64,000 nucleotides of DNA. It comes from Streptomyces cinnamoneus (GTDB taxonomy: Bacteria > Actinomycetota > Actinomycetes > Streptomycetales > Streptomycetaceae). The notes below the pieces were generated by a model. That model did not search any database, was not told where the DNA came from, and saw nothing but the letters and a program-made list of their open reading frames with translations. Shown piece by piece: positions 42,966 through 51,477 of the stretch (positions are counted from its first letter, which is position 1; each line of letters opens with the position of its first letter). Position numbers and translations under genes: made by a program. The stretch is from NCBI RefSeq assembly GCF_014650495.1, contig NZ_BMVB01000018.1, positions 62,001-126,000 on the forward strand, read 5' to 3'.

Positions 42966-44015
42966 ATGCGACCGGTACAGTCACCTCCTGTGACCGCCCG
43001 GCTAGCCGATATCGCAGCCCAGGCGGGTGTCAGCGAAGCAACCGTCAGCCGCGTCCTCAACGGAAAGCCGGGGGTCGCCGCCACCACCCGCCAGTCCGTG
43101 CTGGCCGCGCTCGACGTCCTGGGTTACGAACGACCGGTCCGGCTGCGGCAGCGCAGCGCGGGCCTGGTCGGGCTGATCACCCCCGAGCTGGACAACCCCA
43201 TTTTCCCGGCGTTCGCCCAGGTGATAGGGCAGGCGCTCACGCGCCAGGGCTACACGCCCGTCCTCGCCACCCAGACCCCGGGCGGTTCCACCGAGGACGA
43301 GCTGACCGAGATGCTGGTCGACCGCGGGGTCTCCGGCATCCTCTTCGTCTCCGGTCTGCACGCGGACACCTCGGCCGACATGCAGCGCTACGAGCGGCTG
43401 CGGGCCCAGGGCGTGCCGTTCGTGCTGATCAACGGCTTCTCCTCGCAGGTGCGGGCCCCCTTCGTCTCCCCCGACGACCGGGCGGCCATGGGGCTGGCCA
43501 TCACCCATTTGGCCGCACTGGGCCACCGGCGCATCGGACTGGCGCTCGGGCCCAGGCGGTACGTTCCGGTGCAGCGGAAGATCGAGGGCTTCCTGCTCGG
43601 CATGAAGGAGCAGCTCGGCGTCGGGGAGGCCGAGGCGGAGCAGCTGATACAGCATTCGCTGTTCACCCTTGAGGGTGGTCAGGCGGCGGCCTCCGCGCTC
43701 ATCGACCGGGGGTGCACGGCGGTGGTGTGCGCGAGCGACATGATGGCGCTCGGGGTCGTCCGGGCGGCCCGGCAGAAGGGCCTCGAAGTCCCGCGCGACG
43801 TCTCGGTGGTGGGTTTCGACGACTCGCCGCTCATCGCGTTCACCGATCCGCCGCTGACGACGATCCGCCAGCCCGTGCAGGCGATGGGGCAGGCCGCGGT
43901 GGGGGCGCTGCTGGAGGAGATCGGCGGCACCCCCGCGCCCCACAGCGAGTTCGTCTTCCTTCCCGAACTGGTGGTCCGCGGGTCGACGGCGTCCGCTCCG
44001 GGGGTGCGTACCTGA
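42966..44015 (+). CDS. malR: LacI-family maltose regulon repressor (MalR/Reg1)
   Basis: DNA-binding helix-turn-helix LADIAAQAGVSEATVSRVLNGKPGV at the N-terminus, then a periplasmic-binding-protein-like effector domain (VGLITPELDNPIFPAFAQ...) with C-terminal ELVVRGST. It should bind the CTTGC/GCAAG palindromes between the amylase and malE and be released by a maltodextrin. ATG at 42966 starts 1 bp past the aglA stop (TGAGATG); a GTG at 42990 would place the HTH right at the N-terminus, as is usual in LacI proteins, and is a real alternative. Neither has a good ribosome site, so translation is probably coupled. Confidence 0.92.
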   Translation: MRPVQSPPVTARLADIAAQAGVSEATVSRVLNGKPGVAATTRQSVLAALDVLGYERPVRLRQRSAGLVGLITPELDNPIFPAFAQVIGQALTRQGYTPVLATQTPGGSTEDELTEMLVDRGVSGILFVSGLHADTSADMQRYERLRAQGVPFVLINGFSSQVRAPFVSPDDRAAMGLAITHLAALGHRRIGLALGPRRYVPVQRKIEGFLLGMKEQLGVGEAEAEQLIQHSLFTLEGGQAAASALIDRGCTAVVCASDMMALGVVRAARQKGLEVPRDVSVVGFDDSPLIAFTDPPLTTIRQPVQAMGQAAVGALLEEIGGTPAPHSEFVFLPELVVRGSTASAPGVRT

Positions 44016-44122
44016 GGTCGTCCGGACGCCTTGCCGGCGGTGGGCACATCGGTCCGAAAGACGGCGAGGACCAGACCTTGGGATGATCTGCCGCCGTGGG
44101 CTTTCTGGCAGACTCTTTCCCT

Positions 44123-44983
44123 ATGGGTGAAGCGACAGCAAGGACCCTGGTAGGCCGTACGACCGCTCCGCCACCCACCGAGGAGCGTGCGGGAGCGTCG
44201 TCGGCGGACCACCGTTCTGCGCGCGCTCCGCGCCGCGTCCCGCGGCGGCCTCGTCTGTGGTTCGAGGTGCTGCTGATCGCGGTCAGTTACTGGACGTACT
44301 CCCTCGTCCGCAACGCGGTGCCCGAGCAGAGAACGGCGGCGCTGCGCAACGCCGACTGGATCTGGCAGGCGGAGCGCACCCTGCACATCGCGGTCGAGCA
44401 CACCGTCAACCAGGCCGTCAATTCGGTGACGTGGCTGGTGGTGGGTATGAACTACTACTACGCCACGCTGCATTTCGTGCTGACGATCGGGGTGCTGGTC
44501 TGGCTCTACCGCTGGCATCCGGGGCGGTACGCCGCCGCCCGGCTGGCGTTGTTCGCCACCACGGGTGTGGCCCTGCTCGGTTACTACCTGTATCCCTTGG
44601 CGCCACCACGGCTGATGGGCGGTCTCGGCTTCGTCGACACGGTCGTGGTGCACCACACCTGGGGGTCGATGGCCTCGGGCAATCTGGCCAACATGTCGAA
44701 CCAGTACGCGGCGATGCCGTCGATGCACATCGGCTGGTCGGCGTGGTGCGGGCTGACCATCGCCATGCTGGCGCGGCCGGTGTGGGCGAAGGTGCTGGGG
44801 GCGCTGTACCCGGTGGTCACACTGCTGGTGATCGTGTCGACCGCCAACCACTTCTGGCTGGACGCGGTGGGCGGCGTGCTGTGCCTGGGCTTCGGCTTCG
44901 TGCTGTCGTACGCCTGGTTCGGGGCGTTCCCGTGCCGGCTGGCCCGCCATGTGGCGGTCCGGGGCGCTTCGCGCGATGCTTGA
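44123..44983 (+). CDS. PAP2-type (PAP2_3) phosphatase/transferase membrane protein
   Basis: 286 aa, with hydrophobic helices from about residue 45. The C-terminal catalytic motifs are AAMPSMHIGWSAW (Ser-x-His) and TANHFWLDAVGG (His..Asp), as in the AUR1/PAP2_3 group of lipid phosphatases and inositol-phosphoryl transferases. It could act on polyprenyl or phosphatidate phosphate. ATG at 44123 gives MGEATARTLVG. Convergent with glnE. Confidence 0.88.
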   Translation: MGEATARTLVGRTTAPPPTEERAGASSADHRSARAPRRVPRRPRLWFEVLLIAVSYWTYSLVRNAVPEQRTAALRNADWIWQAERTLHIAVEHTVNQAVNSVTWLVVGMNYYYATLHFVLTIGVLVWLYRWHPGRYAAARLALFATTGVALLGYYLYPLAPPRLMGGLGFVDTVVVHHTWGSMASGNLANMSNQYAAMPSMHIGWSAWCGLTIAMLARPVWAKVLGALYPVVTLLVIVSTANHFWLDAVGGVLCLGFGFVLSYAWFGAFPCRLARHVAVRGASRDA

Positions 44984-44998
44984 GACGGCTCCCGTCGG

Positions 44999-47900
44999 TC
45001 AGGCGCCGTAGAACAGCGTCTCGACCACGGCCCGGGCCCGCCGCGTGGTGCGGCGGTAGTCGTCGAGCATCTCCCCGACGTGGCCCGGCCCGTAGCCGAG
45101 GTAGCGGCCGACGGCGGCCAGCTCGCGGGGGTCGCCCGGGAAGGTGTCCCCCGCCCGGCCGCGGACGAGCATCACGGCGTTGCGGACGCTGGTCGCCAGG
45201 ACCCACGCCTCGTCCAGGATCCGGGCGTCCTCGGCGGAGATCAGCTCCGCCGCGCAGGCGGCGGCGAGCGCTTCGCGGGTGCGGGTGGTGCGCAGGCCCG
45301 GTTCGGCCCAGCCGTGCTGCATCTGCAGCAGCTGGACGGTCCATTCGACGTCCGACAGACCGCCGCGGCCCAGCTTGGTGTGGGTGGTGGGGTCGGCGCC
45401 GCGCGGCAGCCGCTCGGACTCCATGCGGGCCTTGAGGCGGCGGATCTCGCGCACCGCGTCCTCGCCGAGTCCCTCGGCGGGGTAGCGCAGCGGGTCGATC
45501 AGCTCGACGAATCTGCTCCCCAGCTCCGCGTCGCCCGCGACGGGCTCGGCGCGCAGCAGGGCCTGGCTCTCCCACACCAGCGACCAGCGCCGGTAGTAGG
45601 CGGCGTAGGAGGCCAGGGTGCGCACGATGGGCCCGGACTTGCCCTCGGGCCGCAGGCCGGCGTCGACGAGCAGCGGCGGGTCGGTGGTGGGCAGCTGGAG
45701 GAGGCGGCGCATCTCGCCGGCGACGGCGAACGCGGCCTTGCCCGCCTCCTCGTCGGTGACGCCCTCGCGCGGCTCGTGGACGAACAGCACGTCGGCGTCG
45801 GAGCCGTAGCCCTGCTCGTGGCCGCCGAAGCGGCCCATGCCGATGACCGCGAAGCGGGTGGGCAGGGTGTCGCCCCACTCGCCCCGTACGGCCGCGCGCA
45901 GGGCGCCGGCGACGGCGGCGGCGTTGACGTCGGAGACGGCGTCGCCGACGGTGCGGATGCGCTCGCCCGGGTCGCTGCCGGCGGTCTCGGCGTGGCCGCG
46001 GGAGCCGGTGCCGCGCTCGCCGCCCGCATGGGCGCCGTTGCGGGCGTGCCCGTAGGCGCCGATGATGTCGGCCGCGGCGGTGCGGAACAGCTCGCGGCGG
46101 CGCACGCCGCGCACGGCGACGATGGCCGCCTCGGCGTCCTCGGCGCGGCCGACGGCGGCCAGCACCTCCTGTTCGAGGGCCTCGCGGCCGCGGGGGCGCA
46201 GGCCCCCGGGGTCGCCGAGCAGGGCGACGGCCTCGGGGGCGCGCAGCAGCAGGTCGGGGGCGAGGCGGCCGGCGGACAGCACGCGGGCGAGGTTCTCGGC
46301 GGCGGCGCCCTCGTCGCGCAGCAGCCGCAGGTACCAGGGTGTCCTGCCGAGCGCGTCGGAGACCTTGTGGAAGTTCAGCAGTCCGGCGTCGGGGTCGGCG
46401 GAGTCGGCGAACCAGCCGAGCAGGACGGGCAGCAGGGTGCGCTGGATGGCGGCCTTGCGGGTGACGCCGGAGGCGAGGGCCTCCAGGTGGCGCAGGGCGG
46501 CGGCGGGGTCGGCGTAGCCGAGGGCCTTCAGGCGCTGGCCGGCGGCCTTGGGGCTGAGCCGGATCTCGCCGGGCTCCAGCTGGGCGACGGCGTCCAGCAG
46601 CGGGCGGTAGAAGAGCTTCTCGTGCAGCCGCCGCACCTCGCGGGCGTGCAGCTTCCACTGCCGGCCGAGCTCGGCGACGGGCTCCTTGCCGCCGGGCCAC
46701 TGGTAGGTGCGGGCCAGCGAGCGGCCCAGGCGGCGCAGGTCGGCCTCGCTCTCGGGCACGAGGTGGGTGCGGCGCAGCCGGTGGAGCTGGATGTGGTGCT
46801 CCATGGCGCGCAGGAAGCGGTAGGCGGCGTCGAGGGCCTTGGCGTCGGCGCGGCCGACGTAGCCGCCGGCGGCGAGGGCGGCCAGCGCGTCGAGGGTGCC
46901 GCCGACGCGGAGGGTGGCGTCGCTGCGGCCGTGCACCAACTGCAGGAGCTGGACGGCGAATTCGACGTCGCGCAGGCCGCCGGGGCCGAGCTTGAGCTCG
47001 CGGTCGACCTGGGTGGCGGGGATGGAGGCGATGACGCGGCGGCGCATCTGCTGGACGTCGGCGACGAAGTTCTCGCGCTCGGCGGCCTGCCAGACCAGGG
47101 GGGAGACGGCGTCGACGTAGTCCTGGGCGAGGGCGAGGTCGCCGGCGACGGGCCGGGCCTTGAGGAGGGCCTGGAACTCCCAGGTCTTGGCCCAGCGCTG
47201 GTAGTAGGCGAGGTGGCTGGTCAGGGTGCGCACCAGGGGACCGTTGCGGCCCTCCGGGCGGAGGTTGGCGTCGACGGGCCAGATGGTGCCCTCGGCGGTG
47301 ACGTCGGAGCAGACGCGCATCATGCGGGAGGCGAGCCGGGTCGCGGCCTGCAGCGCGGGGCCCTCGGGCGCGCCGTCCCGGGCCTCGGCGACGAAGATGA
47401 CGTCGACGTCGGAGACGTAATTGAGCTCCTGGCCGCCGCACTTGCCCATGCCGATGACGGCGAGCCGGCAGGCGGAGGCGTCCGCCGGCTGCTCCTCGGC
47501 GGCGATCGCCAGGGCCGCGCGGAGCGTGGCGGTGGCCAGGTCGGCGAGCTCGGCGGCCGCCTCGGCGACGTCGATGGTGCCGCTGACGTCGCGGGCCGCT
47601 ATCGCCAGCAGGCAGCGGCGGTAGGCGGCGCGCAGGGCGTCGGCGGGGGTCAGGCCGGCGTCGCGGCCGGCCCGGGCGCCCTCGGCGAGGGACTTCTCGA
47701 ACTCCCGGGTGCCGGGGTGCAGGTCGGTGGAGTCGAAGCTGTCCAGGGCGTGCCAGTCGCCCGGGTGCCGGGCGAGGTGGTCGCCCAGCGCCTCCGAGGC
47801 GCCCAGCACGCCCAGCAGCCGGTCGCGCAGCGGCTTGGCGGTGACCAGGGTGTCCAGCAGCGCCCGCCGCTCGTCCTCCCCGGCGGACTCGGCCAGGCGG

Positions 47901-48085
47901 ACGAGCCCGCGCAGGGCGAGGTCGGGGTCGGCCGTGGCGCCGAGCGCGTCGAGGAGCACCGGGTCGGCCCGCACGGACGCGAGCGCCGGGCTCTCCAGCG
48001 ACCGCTCGGCCGCCGCCGCGTCCGTGAAGCCGTACCGGAGCAGCCGGGTGTAGGTGCTGCTGCGCCGCCCGTCGGGCACGGTCAT
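44999..48085 (-). CDS. glnE: bifunctional [glutamine synthetase] adenylyltransferase/deadenylase (GlnE)
   Basis: Attaches or removes AMP on the Tyr of glutamine synthetase in response to nitrogen state. 1028 aa. It has two nucleotidyltransferase domains: N-terminal GMGKCGGQELNYVSDVDV at about residues 211-228 (deadenylating half) and C-terminal GMGRFGGHEQGYGSDADV at about 748-765 (adenylating half), joined by helical regions. ATG at 48085 gives MTVPDGRRSS. It follows glnA2 on the same strand with a 37-bp gap, so they may be co-transcribed. Its likely substrate is GlnA (Tyr397) rather than the neighbouring GlnA2. Confidence 0.96.
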   Translation of the reverse strand: MTVPDGRRSSTYTRLLRYGFTDAAAAERSLESPALASVRADPVLLDALGATADPDLALRGLVRLAESAGEDERRALLDTLVTAKPLRDRLLGVLGASEALGDHLARHPGDWHALDSFDSTDLHPGTREFEKSLAEGARAGRDAGLTPADALRAAYRRCLLAIAARDVSGTIDVAEAAAELADLATATLRAALAIAAEEQPADASACRLAVIGMGKCGGQELNYVSDVDVIFVAEARDGAPEGPALQAATRLASRMMRVCSDVTAEGTIWPVDANLRPEGRNGPLVRTLTSHLAYYQRWAKTWEFQALLKARPVAGDLALAQDYVDAVSPLVWQAAERENFVADVQQMRRRVIASIPATQVDRELKLGPGGLRDVEFAVQLLQLVHGRSDATLRVGGTLDALAALAAGGYVGRADAKALDAAYRFLRAMEHHIQLHRLRRTHLVPESEADLRRLGRSLARTYQWPGGKEPVAELGRQWKLHAREVRRLHEKLFYRPLLDAVAQLEPGEIRLSPKAAGQRLKALGYADPAAALRHLEALASGVTRKAAIQRTLLPVLLGWFADSADPDAGLLNFHKVSDALGRTPWYLRLLRDEGAAAENLARVLSAGRLAPDLLLRAPEAVALLGDPGGLRPRGREALEQEVLAAVGRAEDAEAAIVAVRGVRRRELFRTAAADIIGAYGHARNGAHAGGERGTGSRGHAETAGSDPGERIRTVGDAVSDVNAAAVAGALRAAVRGEWGDTLPTRFAVIGMGRFGGHEQGYGSDADVLFVHEPREGVTDEEAGKAAFAVAGEMRRLLQLPTTDPPLLVDAGLRPEGKSGPIVRTLASYAAYYRRWSLVWESQALLRAEPVAGDAELGSRFVELIDPLRYPAEGLGEDAVREIRRLKARMESERLPRGADPTTHTKLGRGGLSDVEWTVQLLQMQHGWAEPGLRTTRTREALAAACAAELISAEDARILDEAWVLATSVRNAVMLVRGRAGDTFPGDPRELAAVGRYLGYGPGHVGEMLDDYRRTTRRARAVVETLFYGA

Positions 48086-48122
48086 CGCTGGCCTCTCGCC
48101 GTGGATCGGTACGCGGTCGCCG

Positions 48123-49484
48123 TCAGAGCACCGGCAGCATCTTGCGGAGCTCGAAGGCGGTGACTTCCGATCGGTACTCCTCCCACTCCTGCTTCTTGTT
48201 GCGCAGGAAGAAGTCGAAGACGTGCTCGCCGAGGGTCTCGGCGACCAGCTCGCTGCGCTCCATGAGCTCGATGGCCTCGCCGAGGTTCTGCGGCAGCGGC
48301 TCGATGCCCATGGCCCGGCGCTCGGCGTCGGACAGCGCCCAGACGTCGTCGTCGGCGCCGGCAGGGAGCTCGTACCCCTCCTCGATGCCCTTCAGTCCGG
48401 CGGCCAGCAGGACGGCGTAGGTCAGGTAGGGGTTGGCGCCGGAGTCGATGGAGCGGACCTCGACCCGGGTGGAGCCGGTCTTGCCGGGCTTGTACATCGG
48501 GACGCGGATGAGCGCGGAGCGGTTGTTGTGGCCCCAGCAGATGTACGAGGGTGCCTCGCCGCCGGCGCCGGCGGTGCGCTGGGAGCCGCCCCAGATGCGC
48601 TTGTAGGAGTTGACCCACTGGTTGGTGACGGCGGAGATCTCGCCCGCGTGCTTCAGCAGGCCGGCGATGAAGGACTTGCCGACCTTGGACAGCTGGTACT
48701 CGGCGCCGGACTCGTGGAAGGCGTTGCGGTCGCCCTCGAAGAGGGAGAGGTGGGTGTGCATGCCGGAGCCGGGGTACTCGGAGAACGGCTTGGGCATGAA
48801 CGTGGCCTGCACGCCCTGCTCCAGCGCGACCTGCTTCATCACGAGCCGGAAGGTCATGATGTTGTCGGCGGTGGAGAGCGCGTCGGCGTAGCGCAGGTCG
48901 ATCTCCTGCTGGCCGGGGGCGCCCTCGTGGTGGCTGAACTCGACCGAGATGCCCATGGATTCGAGCATGGTGATGGCCTGGCGGCGGAAGTCCATGCCCA
49001 CGTTCTGCGGGGTGTGGTCGAAGTAGCCGGAGGAGTCGGCGGGCACCGGGCGGGTGCCGTCGACGGGCTTGTCCTTGAGCAGGAAGAACTCGATCTCGGG
49101 GTGGGTGTAGAAGGTGAAGCCGAGGTCGGAGGTCTTGGCCAGGATGCGCTTGAGGACGTAGCGCGGGTCGGCGTAGGAGGGCGAGCCGTCCGGCATGAGG
49201 ATGTCGCAGAACATCCGGGCGGTGCCGGGGGCCTCGGCGCGCCAGGGCAGGATCTGGAAGGTGCCCGGATCCGGCTTGGCGATCATGTCGGACTCGTAGA
49301 CCCGCGCGAAGCCCTCGATCGCGGAGCCGTCGAAGCCGATGCCCTCGTCGAACGCCTGCTCAAGCTCGGCGGGGGCGACGGCGACCGACTTGAGGTAGCC
49401 GAGCACATCGGTGAACCACAGCCGCACGAAGCGGATGTCGCGCTCTTCGAGCGTACGGAGCACGAACTCCTGCTGCTTATCCAT
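48123..49484 (-). CDS. glnA2: glutamine synthetase-like protein GlnA2
   Basis: 453 aa, GSI fold: FDGSAIEGFARVYESDMI, FYTHPEIEFFLLKD, FSHHEGAPGQQEIDLRY and FMPKPFSEYPGSGMHTHLSL. In the loop where GlnA has its adenylylated Tyr, this protein reads DDVWALSDAE, so GlnE control is unlikely. The Streptomyces coelicolor counterpart has been reported to act on polyamines (gamma-glutamylpolyamine synthetase) rather than making glutamine; that is literature knowledge, not visible here. ATG at 49484 chosen, since GAGG lies about 10 nt upstream; the ATG at 49493 has no spaced site. Confidence 0.93.
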   Translation of the reverse strand: MDKQQEFVLRTLEERDIRFVRLWFTDVLGYLKSVAVAPAELEQAFDEGIGFDGSAIEGFARVYESDMIAKPDPGTFQILPWRAEAPGTARMFCDILMPDGSPSYADPRYVLKRILAKTSDLGFTFYTHPEIEFFLLKDKPVDGTRPVPADSSGYFDHTPQNVGMDFRRQAITMLESMGISVEFSHHEGAPGQQEIDLRYADALSTADNIMTFRLVMKQVALEQGVQATFMPKPFSEYPGSGMHTHLSLFEGDRNAFHESGAEYQLSKVGKSFIAGLLKHAGEISAVTNQWVNSYKRIWGGSQRTAGAGGEAPSYICWGHNNRSALIRVPMYKPGKTGSTRVEVRSIDSGANPYLTYAVLLAAGLKGIEEGYELPAGADDDVWALSDAERRAMGIEPLPQNLGEAIELMERSELVAETLGEHVFDFFLRNKKQEWEEYRSEVTAFELRKMLPVL

Positions 49485-49665
49485 AACTGTCATCCTCGCT
49501 GGTCAGGCCGTCCGCTCCCAAGCAGCGGGCCACATCGGGGGCACAAGAGCATCCCACCACACCATTTCGGCGGCGTTGCGTACACGCGTCCGGACGCCTT
49601 CCGTCACGTGTGCACAGCCCCGTTCCCCTCCATTGTGGAACACCGGCCGGATCTTGGTCGACCGA

Positions 49666-49690
49666 CCCTGCCCCGGATGTGCGGGCAGGG
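49666..49690 (-). terminator. Hairpin after the P450 gene
   Basis: CCCTGCCC (49666-49673) and GGGCAGGG (49683-49690), 8-bp arms, 9-nt loop, 19 bp past the P450 stop on the minus strand. The rest of the 224-bp gap up to glnA2 shows only a less GC-rich promoter-like stretch. Confidence 0.6.
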
Positions 49691-49708
49691 CCGGCGGGCG
49701 CGGGCGGC

Positions 49709-51094
49709 CTAGTGGGCCGCGGCGGGCGCGGGGCGGGCGGTCAGGGTGAGCCGGAGCCTCCTCGGGTGCAGGACGGTGGTCAGCCGGGCGGGACGGGGGT
49801 CGTTGCCGGGGGCGGGCCGCAGCCGCCACCGGGAGGCGATCGTGGCCAGTGCGAGGGTGCCCTCCGCCATGGCGAAGGTGTCGCCTATGCACTTGCGCGG
49901 CCCGCCGCCCCAGGCCAGGAAGGCCCCGCGGGGCAGGGCGGCGGCGCGCTCGGGCAGCCAGCGGTCGGGGTCGAAGACCTCGGGCCGCTCGTAGAGGTCC
50001 GGGTCGCGGTGCAGGCCGACCGGGGTGATGACGACGGTGCTGCCGGGCGGGAGGCGGAGGCCGGCCAGCTCCACCTCCTTGCGGGTGATCCTGGTGAACA
50101 GCCAGCCGGGCGGGTGCAGGCGCATGGTCTCGGTGAGCAGGCGGCCGGTGAAGGGCAGGTGGGGCAGGTCCGGCCAGCGGGCGGGGCGGCCGCCGAGCAC
50201 GGCGTCCACCTCCTCGTGGAGCCGGCGTTCGGACACCGGGTCCCGGGTCAGCTGGTGCAGGGCCCAGGCCAGGACGGCGCCGAGGCTCTCGGAGCCCGCC
50301 ATCATCATGGAGATGACCTGGTCGCGGATCTCCCGGTCGTCCGGGCCCGCGGCACCGTCCGCGCCCGTGGCCAGCAGCGCCGACAGCAGGTCGCCGGAGT
50401 CGTCCCCGGCCCGGCCCTGCTCGGCGCGGTAGCCGGCGATGATGCGGTCGACGCTGTCGAACAGGTGGCGGCGGCACTGCTGGTAACGGCGGTTGCCGGG
50501 GGTGGGGAGCCGCAGCAGCGGCTCGGGGACGAACATCCGCTGCATCACCCCGCCCAGCACGGTCTCGAACGAGCGCTGGATCCCGTCCGCCGTCCGGCCG
50601 TCGATGTGTGCGGAGAACAGGGTGCGGAGAACGGAGCGCAAAGTGAAGCTGTACATCACAGGAAAGACATCCAACACGTCACCGCTGTGCCAGCCCCCGA
50701 GGAGACGTGCGAGTTCTTCCTCCATCGAGGCGCCGTAGCGCTCCAGCCGGGCGCGGTGGAAGGCCGGCTGGATCAGCCGGCGCTGCCGGCGGTGGTCCCG
50801 GTACGGGCACGTCCCCAGGCCGTTGCCCAGGACGTCCCGCAGCCGGTCGAAGAGCGGACCGCCCTTGTCGAAGGTGCGGTCGTCCTTCAGCACCTGCAGG
50901 GCGAGTTCGGGATGGCAGACCACGTACGCCCGCTGGGGGCCCAGCCTGATCTGCACCAGGTCGCCATGGGTCCGCAAGGACTGCAGGAAGCCGAGCGGCT
51001 CGCGCAGCAACTGCCCGCCGTGGCCGAGCACCGGAAATGGTGACGGCGCGACTCCGGCGGTGAACGCGGACGTGGCTAAAGCTACGTACGACAT
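49709..51094 (-). CDS. cytochrome P450 (TTA-containing)
   Basis: 461-aa heme monooxygenase. I-helix AGSES (with Ser where Thr is usual), ETMR in the ExxR motif, and the heme-binding loop WGGGPRKCIGDT with the thiolate Cys near residue 402. The N-terminal GDLVQIRLGPQRAYVV and TFDKGGPLFDRLRDVLGNGLGT resemble sesquiterpene/pentalenene oxygenases. ATG at 51094 with GGAGG upstream. Codon 6 is TTA, the only in-frame TTA I found among the genes of this window on visual scan, implying bldA dependence. No terpene synthase is nearby, so the substrate is unknown. Confidence 0.93.
   Translation of the reverse strand: MSYVALATSAFTAGVAPSPFPVLGHGGQLLREPLGFLQSLRTHGDLVQIRLGPQRAYVVCHPELALQVLKDDRTFDKGGPLFDRLRDVLGNGLGTCPYRDHRRQRRLIQPAFHRARLERYGASMEEELARLLGGWHSGDVLDVFPVMYSFTLRSVLRTLFSAHIDGRTADGIQRSFETVLGGVMQRMFVPEPLLRLPTPGNRRYQQCRRHLFDSVDRIIAGYRAEQGRAGDDSGDLLSALLATGADGAAGPDDREIRDQVISMMMAGSESLGAVLAWALHQLTRDPVSERRLHEEVDAVLGGRPARWPDLPHLPFTGRLLTETMRLHPPGWLFTRITRKEVELAGLRLPPGSTVVITPVGLHRDPDLYERPEVFDPDRWLPERAAALPRGAFLAWGGGPRKCIGDTFAMAEGTLALATIASRWRLRPAPGNDPRPARLTTVLHPRRLRLTLTARPAPAAAH
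51077..51079 (-). promoter_or_regulatory. TTA (bldA-type) codon 6 of the P450
   Basis: On the minus strand the start reads ATG TCG TAC GTA GCT TTA GCC. In Streptomyces TTA is read only by the bldA tRNA, which is developmentally regulated, so P450 translation is probably limited to later growth stages. Confidence 0.8.
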
Positions 51095-51330
51095 GCCCCC
51101 TCCATATGCTTCGTTCGGCAAAGGCACCGATGTGTGCTGATTGCCGGTGTCCGCTTTCCACAACACCTGCAACAGCCCTGTGCAGGCAATCCCCACTGCG
51201 GGGCGCACGGAATCGGCGTGACGCATCGAGTCCGCCCTGCACACGACAAGACATGTGGTGTGCATGCAAGCGCCCCCCGTTTTCCGGGCCCGGCAGGTTT
51301 CGGGGGCGGCCGGGACAGACAGGAACCCCG
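51095..51330 (-). promoter_or_regulatory. Less GC-rich upstream region of the P450
   Basis: This gap is noticeably less GC-rich than the genes around it. It contains a stop-free frame in phase with the P450 (starting MHTTCLVVC at about 51264) that I take as untranslated leader. I see no clear -10/-35 box or tRNA. It probably carries the P450 promoter. Confidence 0.4.
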
Positions 51331-51477
51331 TTACGCGACGGACCTCAGCAGCTGCCACTCGTGATCGGGGGCACCCTTCTCCGGCAGCACCATCGTGATG
51401 CCGCAGGCGCTGCCGCCGGGCCTGCGGCCGACGTCGACGCCCCGGACGGCGCAACCGCGGCCCGGCCGCCGCGGCTC
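51331..51477 (-). pseudogene. start-less coding remnant after the hydrolase
   Basis: Immediately past the hydrolase stop, a different minus frame reads EPRRPGRGCAVRGVDVGRR...GGSACGITMVLPEKG...HEWQLLRSVA and ends at TAA 51331-51333. Third positions are almost all G or C, as in real genes. No ATG, GTG or TTG start exists upstream before a stop, except a late ATG giving 20 codons. It looks like the 3' end of a lost gene, or the remains after a deletion. Family not recognised. Confidence 0.4.

Noticed and set aside
51134..51364. 76-codon plus-strand ORF upstream of the P450
   Set aside because: No ribosome site, no known motif, and it runs across the coding remnant on the other strand with low coding bias.
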